From Burkholderia contaminans (GTDB lineage: Bacteria; Pseudomonadota; Gammaproteobacteria; Burkholderiales; Burkholderiaceae): a stretch of 64,000 bases of DNA. The notes under the pieces were generated by a model. The model did not search any database, was not told the origin of the DNA, and was given only the letters and a program-made list of their open reading frames with translations. Shown piece by piece: positions 17,636 through 25,483 of this stretch (within the stretch, counting starts at the first letter, position 1; each line of letters begins with the position of its first letter). Where the stretch lies: contig NZ_CP090640.1 of assembly GCF_029633825.1 (NCBI RefSeq), positions 2,728,001 through 2,792,000 on the forward strand, read 5' to 3'. The translations under genes were made by a program, and so were the position numbers.

Positions 17636-17861
17636 CCTGACCCCTCGAAGTATCTGGTGTTTGCCATGCGCCCATTTGGGCTTACCCCATGAGCTGCGCC
17701 GTGCAGAGAACATCATCGCTAAACCACTTCGATGATGACTCAAGTCATTTCCCCTTGGCGAGCAGGATGGCATCACACGGGCAGGTTGCACCCAGCCATA
17801 GGACATAGGCTCTGAAGCCGCGCCCATTTCAGCTGGCGTGCAAACCGCCGAGCAACCATAC

Positions 17862-18845
17862 CTATGCTGCCGCGCTGGCCTCGACAGCAACATCACTCAA
17901 ACTCTCGCCCCTGAGTGAGCGGACTAGGTTCTCAGCAGCCCGCATTTCAATTTCGAACCGTACGCGTCTCACAGCCGAGCCGATGTGGGGAGTGAGTACT
18001 GTTCTGGCGTTGTTGGTCAATCCCGGATGAATTTCGCGAGGTCTGTCTGGAAGTAGCCAATCTTCCATCTCATAGACGTCAGCGGCGTACGCGCCAAGTT
18101 GCTCATTCGCCAAGGCATCGACAACCGCCCTTTCGTCGACCACAGACCCCCTACCCACGTTTACAAGGATCTGGCCCTTTTTCGATAGTTGAAGCATCCT
18201 GGAGTCAACCAGGTGGCGCGTATCGCTAACAAGAGGCACTGCCAGGAACACATAGTCCGATGTGCTGACAGCCTCATCAAGCGTGACCAGTTCGACCTGA
18301 TCTAGACGCACACTTGGGTCTACACCAAGCAGCCGCGCGCAGCCAAAGCCCGCGAGTCGCGCCAATATGGCCTGCCCAACTTTTCCGAGACCGATCACGC
18401 TGGCCACCGACCCATGAAGCCCGGTTCCGTATAGAGCTGGCCTCCACCCAGAGTAGCCTGCTCTTGTAGCGGCGTCACCCTGAAGCACGTTCCTGCCAGC
18501 AGCAATAGCCAATCCGATGGCCAGCTCGGCTGTGGGCTCTGTGAGGAGGTCAGGAACAAAGGTGACGCTCACCCCGGCTTGTGCGCAAGCCCTCAGGTCG
18601 AAGTTGTCGTACCCCTTGAGTGCACAGGAGATGGTCTTGAGCCTGGGAGCGTTCAGCAGCGACTCTTTGGTCACACTGTCTGTCATGAAGGCCATCATGG
18701 CATCAGCATCCACGAGGTACTCCCTGAGCTGGCTGGGGCTCCAGGGGTCAGGCCCTGGATTCATGATGACCTCACCCTCAGCCTGGAGCTTCCTTAGAAC
18801 CTCTTCATGAACTGGCTGCGTTACGACGATTTTCCGATGATTCAT
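17862..18845 (-). CDS. ptxD: Phosphonate (phosphite) dehydrogenase
   Basis: NAD-dependent oxidation of phosphite to phosphate in the cytoplasm; D-2-hydroxyacid dehydrogenase fold, 327 aa. It shares long blocks with PtxD of Pseudomonas stutzeri: DAMMAFMTDSV, CALKGYDNFDLRAC, VTFVPDLLTEPTAELAIGLA, YAADVYEMEDW and TPHIGSAVR. Predicted active-site residues are K77, R232, E259 and H287. The Rossmann motif is GLGKVG at 152-157 and D176 at the end of the second strand favours NAD over NADP. It is the last gene of the ptxA-B-C-D operon, 8 bp after ptxC. The region is AT-richer than the left-hand chromosome, which suggests transfer. The match is strong enough to name the gene. Confidence 0.95.
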   Translation of the reverse strand: MNHRKIVVTQPVHEEVLRKLQAEGEVIMNPGPDPWSPSQLREYLVDADAMMAFMTDSVTKESLLNAPRLKTISCALKGYDNFDLRACAQAGVSVTFVPDLLTEPTAELAIGLAIAAGRNVLQGDAATRAGYSGWRPALYGTGLHGSVASVIGLGKVGQAILARLAGFGCARLLGVDPSVRLDQVELVTLDEAVSTSDYVFLAVPLVSDTRHLVDSRMLQLSKKGQILVNVGRGSVVDERAVVDALANEQLGAYAADVYEMEDWLLPDRPREIHPGLTNNARTVLTPHIGSAVRRVRFEIEMRAAENLVRSLRGESLSDVAVEASAAA

Positions 18846-18853
18846 TTTTCGAT

Positions 18854-19654
18854 TTACTTGAGACGCTTTCGCAGCATCGATCCAATGCTGTCAACCACGA
18901 GGACACAGGCAAGAATCGACAGAAGGATGGCTGAGACCTCGTCATACTTGACAAGGCGAAGTGCTGCCATCAGCTCGAAGCCGATGCCACCTGCACCGAC
19001 AATGCCAAGTACTGCGGAGGCCCTGAAGTGGTACTCCCAGCGATAGATGGTTATGTCTGCCAACTGTGGAAGGACTTGGGGGATAACGGCATGCGAGATG
19101 ACCTGAAAGCGGCTTGCGCCTACCGCAGCAGCTGCTTCAAGTGGCTTCGGATCCACGTGCTCAATGGCTTCCGCGTAAAACTTTGCGACCATTCCCGTGG
19201 AATGCAACGCTAGTGCGAGCACCCCAGGTAGAGCACCAAACCCTACGGCTGCCACGAACAGAATGCCAAGAATGATTTCTGGCACGGACCGGAATGCCGC
19301 CAGGATGACTCTGGCCACTCTTCCCACCAAAGGATTGGGGGTGGTGTTTGGAGCCGCCAGGAGCGCCAGCGGAAGTGAAAGCACGATAGTCAGTGCTGTG
19401 CCGGCAATCGACATCGCCAAGGTGTCCCTCAGCGGGATGACCCAGTGCTCCCAGCGGTCGAAGTTGGGAGGGACCATCTCAGATGAGAGCTGCTTGACAG
19501 CCGGGGCGCCTTCGATGAACCGCTGTGCATCGAAGAACCCCGTGACGTACAGGGCTACAAGGCAAACCAGAAGGACGAACGCTGTATTGCGCAGTCCAAT
19601 GAACTGCTCCCGCTTGTCGCGACTGATGATGTTCTCGAATGCAGCCGAGGTCAT
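18854..19654 (-). CDS. ptxC: Phosphite ABC transporter permease (PhnE-type)
   Basis: Inner-membrane permease of 266 aa in the PhnE/PtxC family. Hydrophobic segments are at about residues 22-42, 75-98, 115-140 and 215-255. The conserved cytoplasmic loop that meets the ATPase is EAAAAVGASRFQVISHAVIPQVLPQ, here seen as AAAAVGASRFQV and then AVIPQVLPQLADI. AFRSVPEIILGILFVAAVGFG is typical for phosphonate permeases. Its start overlaps the ptxB stop by 4 bp, so translation is coupled. Together with ptxA and ptxB it forms the high-affinity phosphite importer. Confidence 0.92.
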   Translation of the reverse strand: MTSAAFENIISRDKREQFIGLRNTAFVLLVCLVALYVTGFFDAQRFIEGAPAVKQLSSEMVPPNFDRWEHWVIPLRDTLAMSIAGTALTIVLSLPLALLAAPNTTPNPLVGRVARVILAAFRSVPEIILGILFVAAVGFGALPGVLALALHSTGMVAKFYAEAIEHVDPKPLEAAAAVGASRFQVISHAVIPQVLPQLADITIYRWEYHFRASAVLGIVGAGGIGFELMAALRLVKYDEVSAILLSILACVLVVDSIGSMLRKRLK

Positions 19655-20529
19655 TGCATACGGCCCAAATCAAGCTTCAGGATGGTTGCGGTATCCCTAA
19701 GGACGTCATATGCAGCGTCATCAGTGGCGGCAAACGCCTGGACACGAAACGCCTTGAGCACCTCAGCATCCTTCATGTCCAGAAAGGCAGAGCGGATGGC
19801 AGCTTTGAGCTCAGGCTTGAGGTCCCCCTGCATGACGACCGGATAGTTTGGAATGGGAGCAGAAAGGTCAAGCTGAACAATCTTCGTGGCATCAATGCTT
19901 CCTCGAGCGATGAGGTTGTCCAGAATCGGCTTGGACAGAGCCCCGGCTGGAATCTGACCCGACTGCACCGCACGTGCGACCGCGTCATGTGCCCCAAGGT
20001 GAACTGGCCGATAGTCCTTCTCACCATCAAGCTTGTACTTCTTGAGCAGGTGTGCACGTGGTGCAAGGTGGCTTGATGTGGACGCCTGGTCGCCAAATCC
20101 GAAGGGCTTGCCGCGCACGTCTTCAAGCGTTTTCACCGGCCCTCCGGCCGTTGCGATGAGGACCGACTGGTATGTGGGCGACCCACGTTCAACGCCCACC
20201 GCAAAGGGCTCAATCCCGGACGCCTTAGATTTGGCCAAAACGTACGAAAACGGTCCAAAGTACGCTACCTCAATCCGACCGAACCGCATTGCCTCGATCA
20301 TCGAGGAGTAATCGGTAGTCACCACAATCTCAACATCCTTCTTGAGCTGCTGTTCAAGATAGCGCTTAAGAGGCTGCGCGTTCTGGATGATGCTGGCAGC
20401 GTTCTCATCTGGAAGAAGGGCGACACGAAGCTTTGATGGATCCTTTCCCTGCGCATGAGCCCACAGAGGAAGGAGTGCAGCAAAAGAAGCTGCGCTGACA
20501 ACAAGAGAGAAGTTACGGCGATTCAGCAT
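19651..20529 (-). CDS. ptxB: Phosphite ABC transporter substrate-binding protein
   Basis: Periplasmic binding protein of 292 aa (PhnD/PtxB family). It has a signal peptide (MLNRRNFSLVVSAASFAALL, cleavage near HAQG). Typical blocks are LRVALLPDENAASIIQNAQPL, DYSSMIEAMRFGRIEVAYFG, and FGFGDQASTSSHLAPRAHL, which carries the serine/threonine residues that bind the phosphorus oxyanion. It delivers phosphite to the PtxC permease. It overlaps ptxA by 7 bp upstream and ptxC by 4 bp downstream. Confidence 0.93.
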   Translation of the reverse strand: MLNRRNFSLVVSAASFAALLPLWAHAQGKDPSKLRVALLPDENAASIIQNAQPLKRYLEQQLKKDVEIVVTTDYSSMIEAMRFGRIEVAYFGPFSYVLAKSKASGIEPFAVGVERGSPTYQSVLIATAGGPVKTLEDVRGKPFGFGDQASTSSHLAPRAHLLKKYKLDGEKDYRPVHLGAHDAVARAVQSGQIPAGALSKPILDNLIARGSIDATKIVQLDLSAPIPNYPVVMQGDLKPELKAAIRSAFLDMKDAEVLKAFRVQAFAATDDAAYDVLRDTATILKLDLGRMQ

Positions 20530-21362
20530 GGCAAGAGCTCCTTGGTTTGACTGGATTGAAGAGTTCGGGGGCTATCAGTGGACGCACTCGTGTTGGAAGC
20601 GTTGGACTGCTTTGCATAGAGGTTCCGCGCAACATCAGGACTCAGCTGCTCTGCCCTACCCTCGAATACAACAGCTCCCTGGCGGAGCCCAATGATTCGG
20701 TCTGCAAACGAGCGCGCGAGCTCCACCTGGTGAAGACTCACGATTGCGGTGAGGTGGTCCTTTTTGCAGATCTCATGCAACAAGGTGAGCACGCTATGTG
20801 CGGTTGCCGGGTCCAGGCTGGCAACAGGCTCATCGGCCAGCAGGATTCGTGGCTTCTGTATTAGCGCCCTAGCTATGCCTACGCGCTGCTGCTGCCCCCC
20901 AGACAAGGCATCAGCCCGGGAGAGCGCCTTTTCGAGCAGCCCGACACGCTCAATCACTGTGAGCGCCTCCAGCTTGTCCTTCTTGCTCCACGGCCATAGC
21001 GAAGCGAATGCACCCCTGTCACCGAGCTTTCCCATCAGAACATTCCTGAGGACCGACTGACGTCCAATCAGATGATGCTGCTGGAAAACCATCCCACAGC
21101 GCTTGCGGTGCTCTCTCAGCGTCTTTGCGTTGACTACCCCACCTGCCAGGCCAGGTATCGATACCTCGCCTTTTGTGGGCAGCACCAGTCCATTGATGCT
21201 TCGTAACAAGGTGGACTTCCCTGCGCCCGAGGCGCCCAGAAGCACCAAAAACTCTCCCTGCTTCACATCCAGACTCGTCGGGTGCAAGGCCACGGTCGAG
21301 TCAACGTAGCGGACGGAAACTCCCTTGAGACTCAGAACGTCTCGGTCCTTCTCCAACTTCAT
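20523..21362 (-). CDS. ptxA: Phosphite ABC transporter ATP-binding protein
   Basis: ATPase of 279 aa, PhnC/PtxA family, first gene of the ptxABCD operon. Walker A is GASGAGKSTLLRSINGL, the signature is LSGGQQQRVGIARALI and Walker B is RILLADEPVASLDP, followed by the H-loop in IVSLHQVELARSFADR. The ATG at 21362 lies after a modest purine stretch. Upstream, 171 bp separate it from the original start codon of the divergent LysR gene; this space must hold the operon promoter. The IS21 insertion lies beyond that space and leaves the ptxA promoter region intact. Confidence 0.93.
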   Translation of the reverse strand: MKLEKDRDVLSLKGVSVRYVDSTVALHPTSLDVKQGEFLVLLGASGAGKSTLLRSINGLVLPTKGEVSIPGLAGGVVNAKTLREHRKRCGMVFQQHHLIGRQSVLRNVLMGKLGDRGAFASLWPWSKKDKLEALTVIERVGLLEKALSRADALSGGQQQRVGIARALIQKPRILLADEPVASLDPATAHSVLTLLHEICKKDHLTAIVSLHQVELARSFADRIIGLRQGAVVFEGRAEQLSPDVARNLYAKQSNASNTSASTDSPRTLQSSQTKELLPC

Positions 21363-21476
21363 GTTGTTACCTTTGCAAGTTTCTGCCTGCGAGCAGCGCG
21401 AGAGCGCTTATGACGCACATTTGCCGCAGAAAGAAGTTCGATACGGCTAGGCATGCGTGCAGTTTGTTCGTGGAAC

Positions 21477-21494
21477 GTGTCATCAATATGAAAC
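21477..21494. promoter_or_regulatory. Weak Pho-box-like site between ptxA and the LysR gene
   Basis: On the plus strand GTGTCAT is followed, 4 bp later, by ATGAAAC. The first half matches 6 of 7 positions of the PhoB half-site CTGTCAT and the second about 4 of 7; the minus-strand reading scores about 5 and 5. Phosphate-starvation control of phosphite genes is known in Pseudomonas stutzeri. The site is only suggestive. Confidence 0.25.
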
Positions 21495-21515
21495 TTGCAC
21501 CCCGAAAAATAGGGG

Positions 21516-21527
21516 TATCTATAGATA
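21516..21527. promoter_or_regulatory. Perfect palindrome just upstream of the original LysR start
   Basis: TATCTATAGATA is a 12-bp perfect palindrome located 6 bp before the ATG at 21534. It has the T-N(n)-A symmetry typical of LysR sites and lies in the ptxA/LysR divergent space, so it may be the regulator's own site. Confidence 0.4.
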
Positions 21528-21533
21528 ACACCT

Positions 21534-21544
21534 ATGTCTGGACT
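21534..21544 (+). pseudogene. Severed first codons of the ptx LysR gene
   Basis: ATG TCT GGA CT is the original start of the regulator gene. Joining it across the IS21 element to 24031 keeps the reading frame and restores MSGLTLLAALKAFDATARAG, a normal LysR start. The duplicated target GTCTGGACT occupies 21536-21544. Confidence 0.8.
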
Positions 21545-21607
21545 GCCCGGCGTCAACTATTCTGAGCGCCGGGCGTCAATTATCTTGAGCGGTGCGGTCG
21601 AGCAAGA

Positions 21608-22411
21608 TCATTGAGTAGTTGTCGTTGCGCTGCGTTGCCGGCGAGCCGGCAACGCAGCGCGGCGGCGGTAGCTGTCCACGTTCATCTCCAGGATCGTCGC
21701 GTGATGCACGAGGCGGTCGACCGCGGCGATCGTCATGGCCTTGTCGGGGAAGACCTCGTCCCATGCCGAGAACGGTGCGTTGGCCGTGATGGCGATGCTC
21801 TTTCTCTCGTACCGCTCTGCGATCAGCTCGAACAGCACCGAGGTCTCGGCTTGGTCGCGACGCGCATAGCTCAGATCGTCCAGGATGATCAGATCGAAGC
21901 GATCGAGCTTGGCGAGTTCCCCCGGCAATCGCAGGTCTCGGCGCGCCGCTTGCAGGCGTTGCACCAAGTCGCTCGTGCGCACGAAGAGGACCTTGTAGCC
22001 GTGGTCGATGAGGGCATGGCCGATGCCGGCGATGAGGTGGGTCTTGCCGACGCCCGGCGGTCCGAAGGCGAGCAAGTTGTGCCCTTGTGCGAGCCAGCCA
22101 TCGGCCTCGGCCAACGCCGTGACGTGAGCCTTGGAGACCGCCGGCACGGCATCGAAGTCGAAGCTTGCCAGGCTCTTGTCCGGCGGCAGATGGCTGTCGA
22201 TGCGTGCGCGCGCAAGCCGGCGCGTCTCACGCTCGTTGACCTCCTGCTCGAGCAGCACGCCCAAGAAGCGTTCTGCCGGCCAGCCTTCGCGGTTGGACTG
22301 CTCGGCCAAGTCTGCCCACAGCCGCTTCATCGTGGGAAGCCTCAGCTCCCCCAGCATGAGGGGTAGGCGCGCTGCATCGGCGGCGCTGCGCGAGGATGCG
22401 ATCGTGTTCAT
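21608..22411 (-). CDS. istB: IS21 family ATPase helper protein IstB
   Basis: AAA+ ATPase of 267 aa that assists the IstA transposase in target choice. The N-terminal domain contains LPTMKRLWADLAEQSNREGW. Walker A is AFGPPGVGKTHLIAGIGHAL at about residues 115-130, Walker B is FDLIILDDLSYARRDQAE, and sensor region SIAITANAPFSAWDEVFPD follows. The start overlaps the istA stop as ATGA, the usual coupling in this family. Full family length, no visible lesion. Confidence 0.95.
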   Translation of the reverse strand: MNTIASSRSAADAARLPLMLGELRLPTMKRLWADLAEQSNREGWPAERFLGVLLEQEVNERETRRLARARIDSHLPPDKSLASFDFDAVPAVSKAHVTALAEADGWLAQGHNLLAFGPPGVGKTHLIAGIGHALIDHGYKVLFVRTSDLVQRLQAARRDLRLPGELAKLDRFDLIILDDLSYARRDQAETSVLFELIAERYERKSIAITANAPFSAWDEVFPDKAMTIAAVDRLVHHATILEMNVDSYRRRAALPARRQRSATTTTQ

Positions 22412-23925
22412 GCGGCCTCCAGCAGTTCGTCGTACACCGCGGTGGCCGGCAACATGACCTCCACGAATGGCATCAATGCCGGACGCGGTGCGAACTGCGT
22501 CCTCAGCACCTCGATGTCGGGGATTTCATTGCGCTCGCCCAAGGCGCTGAGGATTCCGGCGAGCTCGGCCACCACATTGGCCCGATCCGCGAGATCGAGC
22601 AGGTTCACCATCAACCGGCAGGCCTCTCGCTCGCTCAGTCGCTGGCTCATGCGTTCCCAGGCTTGGGCATATTCGCTGCGCGGGAACATGGCATCGCGCA
22701 GCATCCATCGGGCGAACGCTCCGGGCTTGCGCCGCAGCGACGGGAGCATGTGGCGCCAGTCGATGCGCTTGGGATGCTTGGTCTGGGCGCTGCTGCGCAA
22801 CCGCTCGCACTCGAACACCTTCACTCCGCCCAGCCAGGCTTCGAGATGCGCGCTGTAGAGCCGAACCTTCAGCCGATGGCCGACCAGCCTGGACGGCACG
22901 CTGTAGTGGGCGGCCTTGATGCTGATCAGTCCGAACTTGCTGACCCTCGCGTCGACCTCTTCGAAGTCCGCCGTTCGCCGAGCCGGCAGCGGCCGAAGGC
23001 TGGCACGCTCGACCTCCCACGTCCGAGCGCAGCGCGCGTTCAGCCGCCGCACGGTATCGGCGACGAACTGGCCGTAACCATCGAGGCTCGCGAACTCGCG
23101 TGTGCCGCGCAGCAGCAGCGACTGATCCAGCGCAGTCTTCAGGCTGCCCTGGCGCGCTTCGATCGAACCGTTCTCGTGGCTCACGCCCGGATTGTTGCGG
23201 CTCGCGCGCAGGCCGTAGTGCGCGCACAGCTCGCGGTAGCGGGCGGTGAGCTCCTCCTGCTCGGCCAGGTTGTTGAACGCCGCCGACAGACTGTCGGTGC
23301 GATGCTCTTCGGGCACACCACCGGCCATCCATAGTGCTTCCTGAAGACCGCTCGCCAGCGCCTGGAAGCTCTCGCCACCCAGCACGATGCAGGCATGGCG
23401 CCAACCACTGTGGGCGAACGCGAACTGGTACAGCCGGTGCGGCAAGGCCTCGCCGACGATGGTGATGGCCAGCTCGTCGCAGACCGTGAAGTCCGACAGC
23501 CCAAGCCGGCCGGGCGGATGCTCCTGGGCGAAGAAGATCTCGCGATCGCCACCGTGCTCGGCGCGCCACTGCCGCACCCGACGCTGCAGGGTGCGCAACA
23601 CCGTGCCGTCAAAGCGCTGCGGGTATCGAAGCTGCAGTTCCTCCAACACCGTCACCGCCATCAGCCCAGGGGCCGATTCCAGCATCGGCACGACCTCCGC
23701 CGCCCACACCTCCGTCAGCGGGTCGGCGCGCGTGCGCCAGTTGCGCGCCGGCTTCTGGGACGGCAGCAGCACCGCCGATTCGATGCGCCGCGCGCTGGCT
23801 ACGCTTACCCCGGCCTTGGCAGCCGCCACCTCCTGGCTGTGCTTGCCGCGTAGTTCCTTGTACTTGGTCACTTGATGATCCGATATGCGTTTGCCGGGCA
23901 AGGTGGCTGCCTCCTCTAGAGGCAA
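22408..23925 (-). CDS. istA: IS21 family transposase IstA
   Basis: DDE transposase of 505 aa. The N-terminal region has HTH character (HSQEVAAAKAGVSVASARRI). The catalytic core begins LGLSDFTVCDELAITIVGEA with the first aspartate, continues with a second aspartate in VPEEHRTDSLSAAFNNL, and the glutamate lies in RNNPGVSHENGSIEARQGSL. C-terminal basic segments follow. It starts at 23925 after a purine stretch (GGAGGCAGCC in the reading direction). It inserts the element together with IstB. No frameshift is seen. Confidence 0.95.
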   Translation of the reverse strand: MPLEEAATLPGKRISDHQVTKYKELRGKHSQEVAAAKAGVSVASARRIESAVLLPSQKPARNWRTRADPLTEVWAAEVVPMLESAPGLMAVTVLEELQLRYPQRFDGTVLRTLQRRVRQWRAEHGGDREIFFAQEHPPGRLGLSDFTVCDELAITIVGEALPHRLYQFAFAHSGWRHACIVLGGESFQALASGLQEALWMAGGVPEEHRTDSLSAAFNNLAEQEELTARYRELCAHYGLRASRNNPGVSHENGSIEARQGSLKTALDQSLLLRGTREFASLDGYGQFVADTVRRLNARCARTWEVERASLRPLPARRTADFEEVDARVSKFGLISIKAAHYSVPSRLVGHRLKVRLYSAHLEAWLGGVKVFECERLRSSAQTKHPKRIDWRHMLPSLRRKPGAFARWMLRDAMFPRSEYAQAWERMSQRLSEREACRLMVNLLDLADRANVVAELAGILSALGERNEIPDIEVLRTQFAPRPALMPFVEVMLPATAVYDELLEAA

Positions 23926-24046
23926 ACCACTTTAAAACCCGACCGCAAACGCACCCCGGGCGCGTGCGTCAACCGCTCACGATAGTTGTCGCTGACCGCT
24001 CAAGATAATTGTCGCCCGCCAGTCTGGACTCACGCTACTTGCGGCT

Positions 24047-24907
24047 TTGAAAGCCTTTGATGCGACGGCAAGGGCCGGAAGCATGACTGCTGCTGCGAAG
24101 CTGCTTGATCTACAGCAGCCCACCATCTCAGCGCATATTCAGCGCCTGGAGAATGAGTACGGCGTGGAGCTTTTTCTTCGTCAAGGCCGCCGGCTTGAGC
24201 TGACTACCTTTGGCAGGACTCTGCTGGACTACACGCGGCGGGCATTCAGCGGCGAGGAAGATGCGCACGCCCTTTTGGCAGCAGCCAAAAACCGATTCGT
24301 CGGGCGTCTTGTGATTCACGCGATCGGCCCGTACAACGTAGTCCCTGTTCTGAAGGCCTTCGGGAGCCGCCATCCCCAGGTCGAGGTCTCTGTCCGTGTA
24401 GGCGACTCCCGCTCAATCACGGAAAAGCTCCTCGACTACCAGGGTGATGTCGGCGTGGTCCTCAATCACGCCGAGCACCCCGAACTCCATTGCATGCCAT
24501 ACAGGTCACAGCGCCTGGTGGTCTTTGCGAACCGAGAGCACGCCCTAGCCCGGTGCGGTGAGATAGTGCTCAAGGACCTTCAGAGCCAGCGCTTCGTCAT
24601 ACGTGAGGAAGGTTCAACGACAAGAAGAGTCTTCGAGAGCGAGCTAATTGCCCGCAATATCAACATCCAGGTTGCGCTGGAGATGGGAAGCCGGGAGGCT
24701 GTCCGCGAGGCAGTCGCACAAGGAATAGGACTAGGCGTCGTTGCCGAGACAGCCTATGTTCCAGATCCGCGTCTTGTGAAGCTGAAGATTCTGGATACAG
24801 CAATGGCCACCCACGTCGACTTCATCTGTCGTCGCGAACGACAGAACGCTCCGCTGATAGCAACGATTTTCGACTTGGCAAAAGAGGTGAGAAGAGGCCT
24901 GGCCTAA
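24047..24907 (+). CDS. LysR regulator of the ptx locus, separated from its start by IS21
   Basis: Transcriptional regulator of about 290 aa, of the group found with phosphite and phosphonate genes (PtxE-like position). The HTH is nearly complete: FDATARAGSMTAAAKLLDL then QPTISAHIQRLENEYGVELF. The effector domain contains VIHAIGPYNVVPVLKAFGSR and AVAQGIGLGVVAETAYV. The IS21 element split it after codon 3-4; the real ATG lies at 21534 on the far side. What remains can only start at a TTG (24047) or at the internal ATG near 24083, with no good ribosome site and without its own promoter. Expression may be lost or may now depend on IS sequences. In phosphite use the effect could be loss of control. 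Confidence 0.8.
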   Translation: MKAFDATARAGSMTAAAKLLDLQQPTISAHIQRLENEYGVELFLRQGRRLELTTFGRTLLDYTRRAFSGEEDAHALLAAAKNRFVGRLVIHAIGPYNVVPVLKAFGSRHPQVEVSVRVGDSRSITEKLLDYQGDVGVVLNHAEHPELHCMPYRSQRLVVFANREHALARCGEIVLKDLQSQRFVIREEGSTTRRVFESELIARNINIQVALEMGSREAVREAVAQGIGLGVVAETAYVPDPRLVKLKILDTAMATHVDFICRRERQNAPLIATIFDLAKEVRRGLA

Positions 24908-25014
24908 AGATTCACGAACTTGGCGACAGGGCCCGAGTGGATCATTCATGCCAAGCCTATCGTTAGCAGCCATGCTGTCAGTCAAACAGGCCTAGATGGC
25001 TGCGCCTGTGGGAA

Positions 25015-25445
25015 GTGACTCCGTTGGATCCACTCTTACTCTTCGTCGTAGCCAATACCGTTGGACCATCGACAAGCTCCCTGTACAGCTTGTATCTTGG
25101 AGCGACGTACGGAGTTAGGGGAGCGCTTGGCTACACGCTCGGCACCAGTCTTGGCTTCTCCATCGTCGTCACTACCAGCTCCGTGCTAGTCGCGGTTGCC
25201 TATGAGATTCCTGCTGGCGGGCAATTTGGCCTAAAGCTGTTCGCGTCTGGCTATACCGCGTGGATTGCAAGCAAGTGCTTGCGTACTGCCTGGACGTCCA
25301 GCCGTGATTCCACCAAGGCTCTTGCCTTCACCAAGCTTGGGGCCTATGACGGTGCCATTCAGCAACTCGCAAACCCACGAGGGTGGGCCCTCGCCACTGT
25401 CTCAGTGGTCGGGTTCTCCGACGCCCAAGTCCCACCGTTGATGGA
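25015..25445 (+). pseudogene. LysE/RhtB-type exporter, 3' end cut by Tn3 transposon
   Basis: The frame starts at GTG 25015 after GGGA and encodes a hydrophobic protein beginning MTPLDPLLLFVVANTVGPST, like amino-acid exporters of the LysE family. ATYGVRGALGYTLGTSLGF and IQQLANPRGWALATVSVVGF fit that family's second helix and its NP-x-x-W motif. After codon 143 it runs into the transposon's inverted repeat and stops at 25482; the last two or three helices are missing. In the ptx context the substrate is unknown. The truncated product is probably inactive. Confidence 0.7.
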
Positions 25446-25483
25446 GGGGTCGTCTCAGAAAACGGAAAATAAAGCACGCTAAG
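25446..25483. repeat. Left 38-bp terminal inverted repeat of the Tn3 transposon
   Basis: Begins GGGG and ends with CACGCTAAG. It differs from the right copy at positions 5 and 34. Confidence 0.95.

Larger units (their letters stand above)
21545..24021 (-). mobile_element. IS21-family insertion sequence (istA-istB)
   Basis: A 2.48-kb element with the two overlapping genes istA and istB. The ends contain repeated copies of related terminal motifs: CGTCAATTATCTTGAGCGGT near the left end, and on the complement of the right end CGACAATTATCTTGAGCGGT and CGACAACTATCGTGAGCGGT. It is flanked by GTCTGGACT at 21536-21544 and again at 24022-24030, so a target duplication of 8 bp (9 with one chance base) is visible. 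It is inserted in codons 3-4 of the LysR gene of the ptx locus. Both genes look intact, so the element may be active. Confidence 0.92.

Noticed and set aside
17624..17896. Minus-strand 90-codon frame before ptxD
   Set aside because: No recognised motif, overlaps the 3' end of ptxD, and its residues do not look like a protein core.
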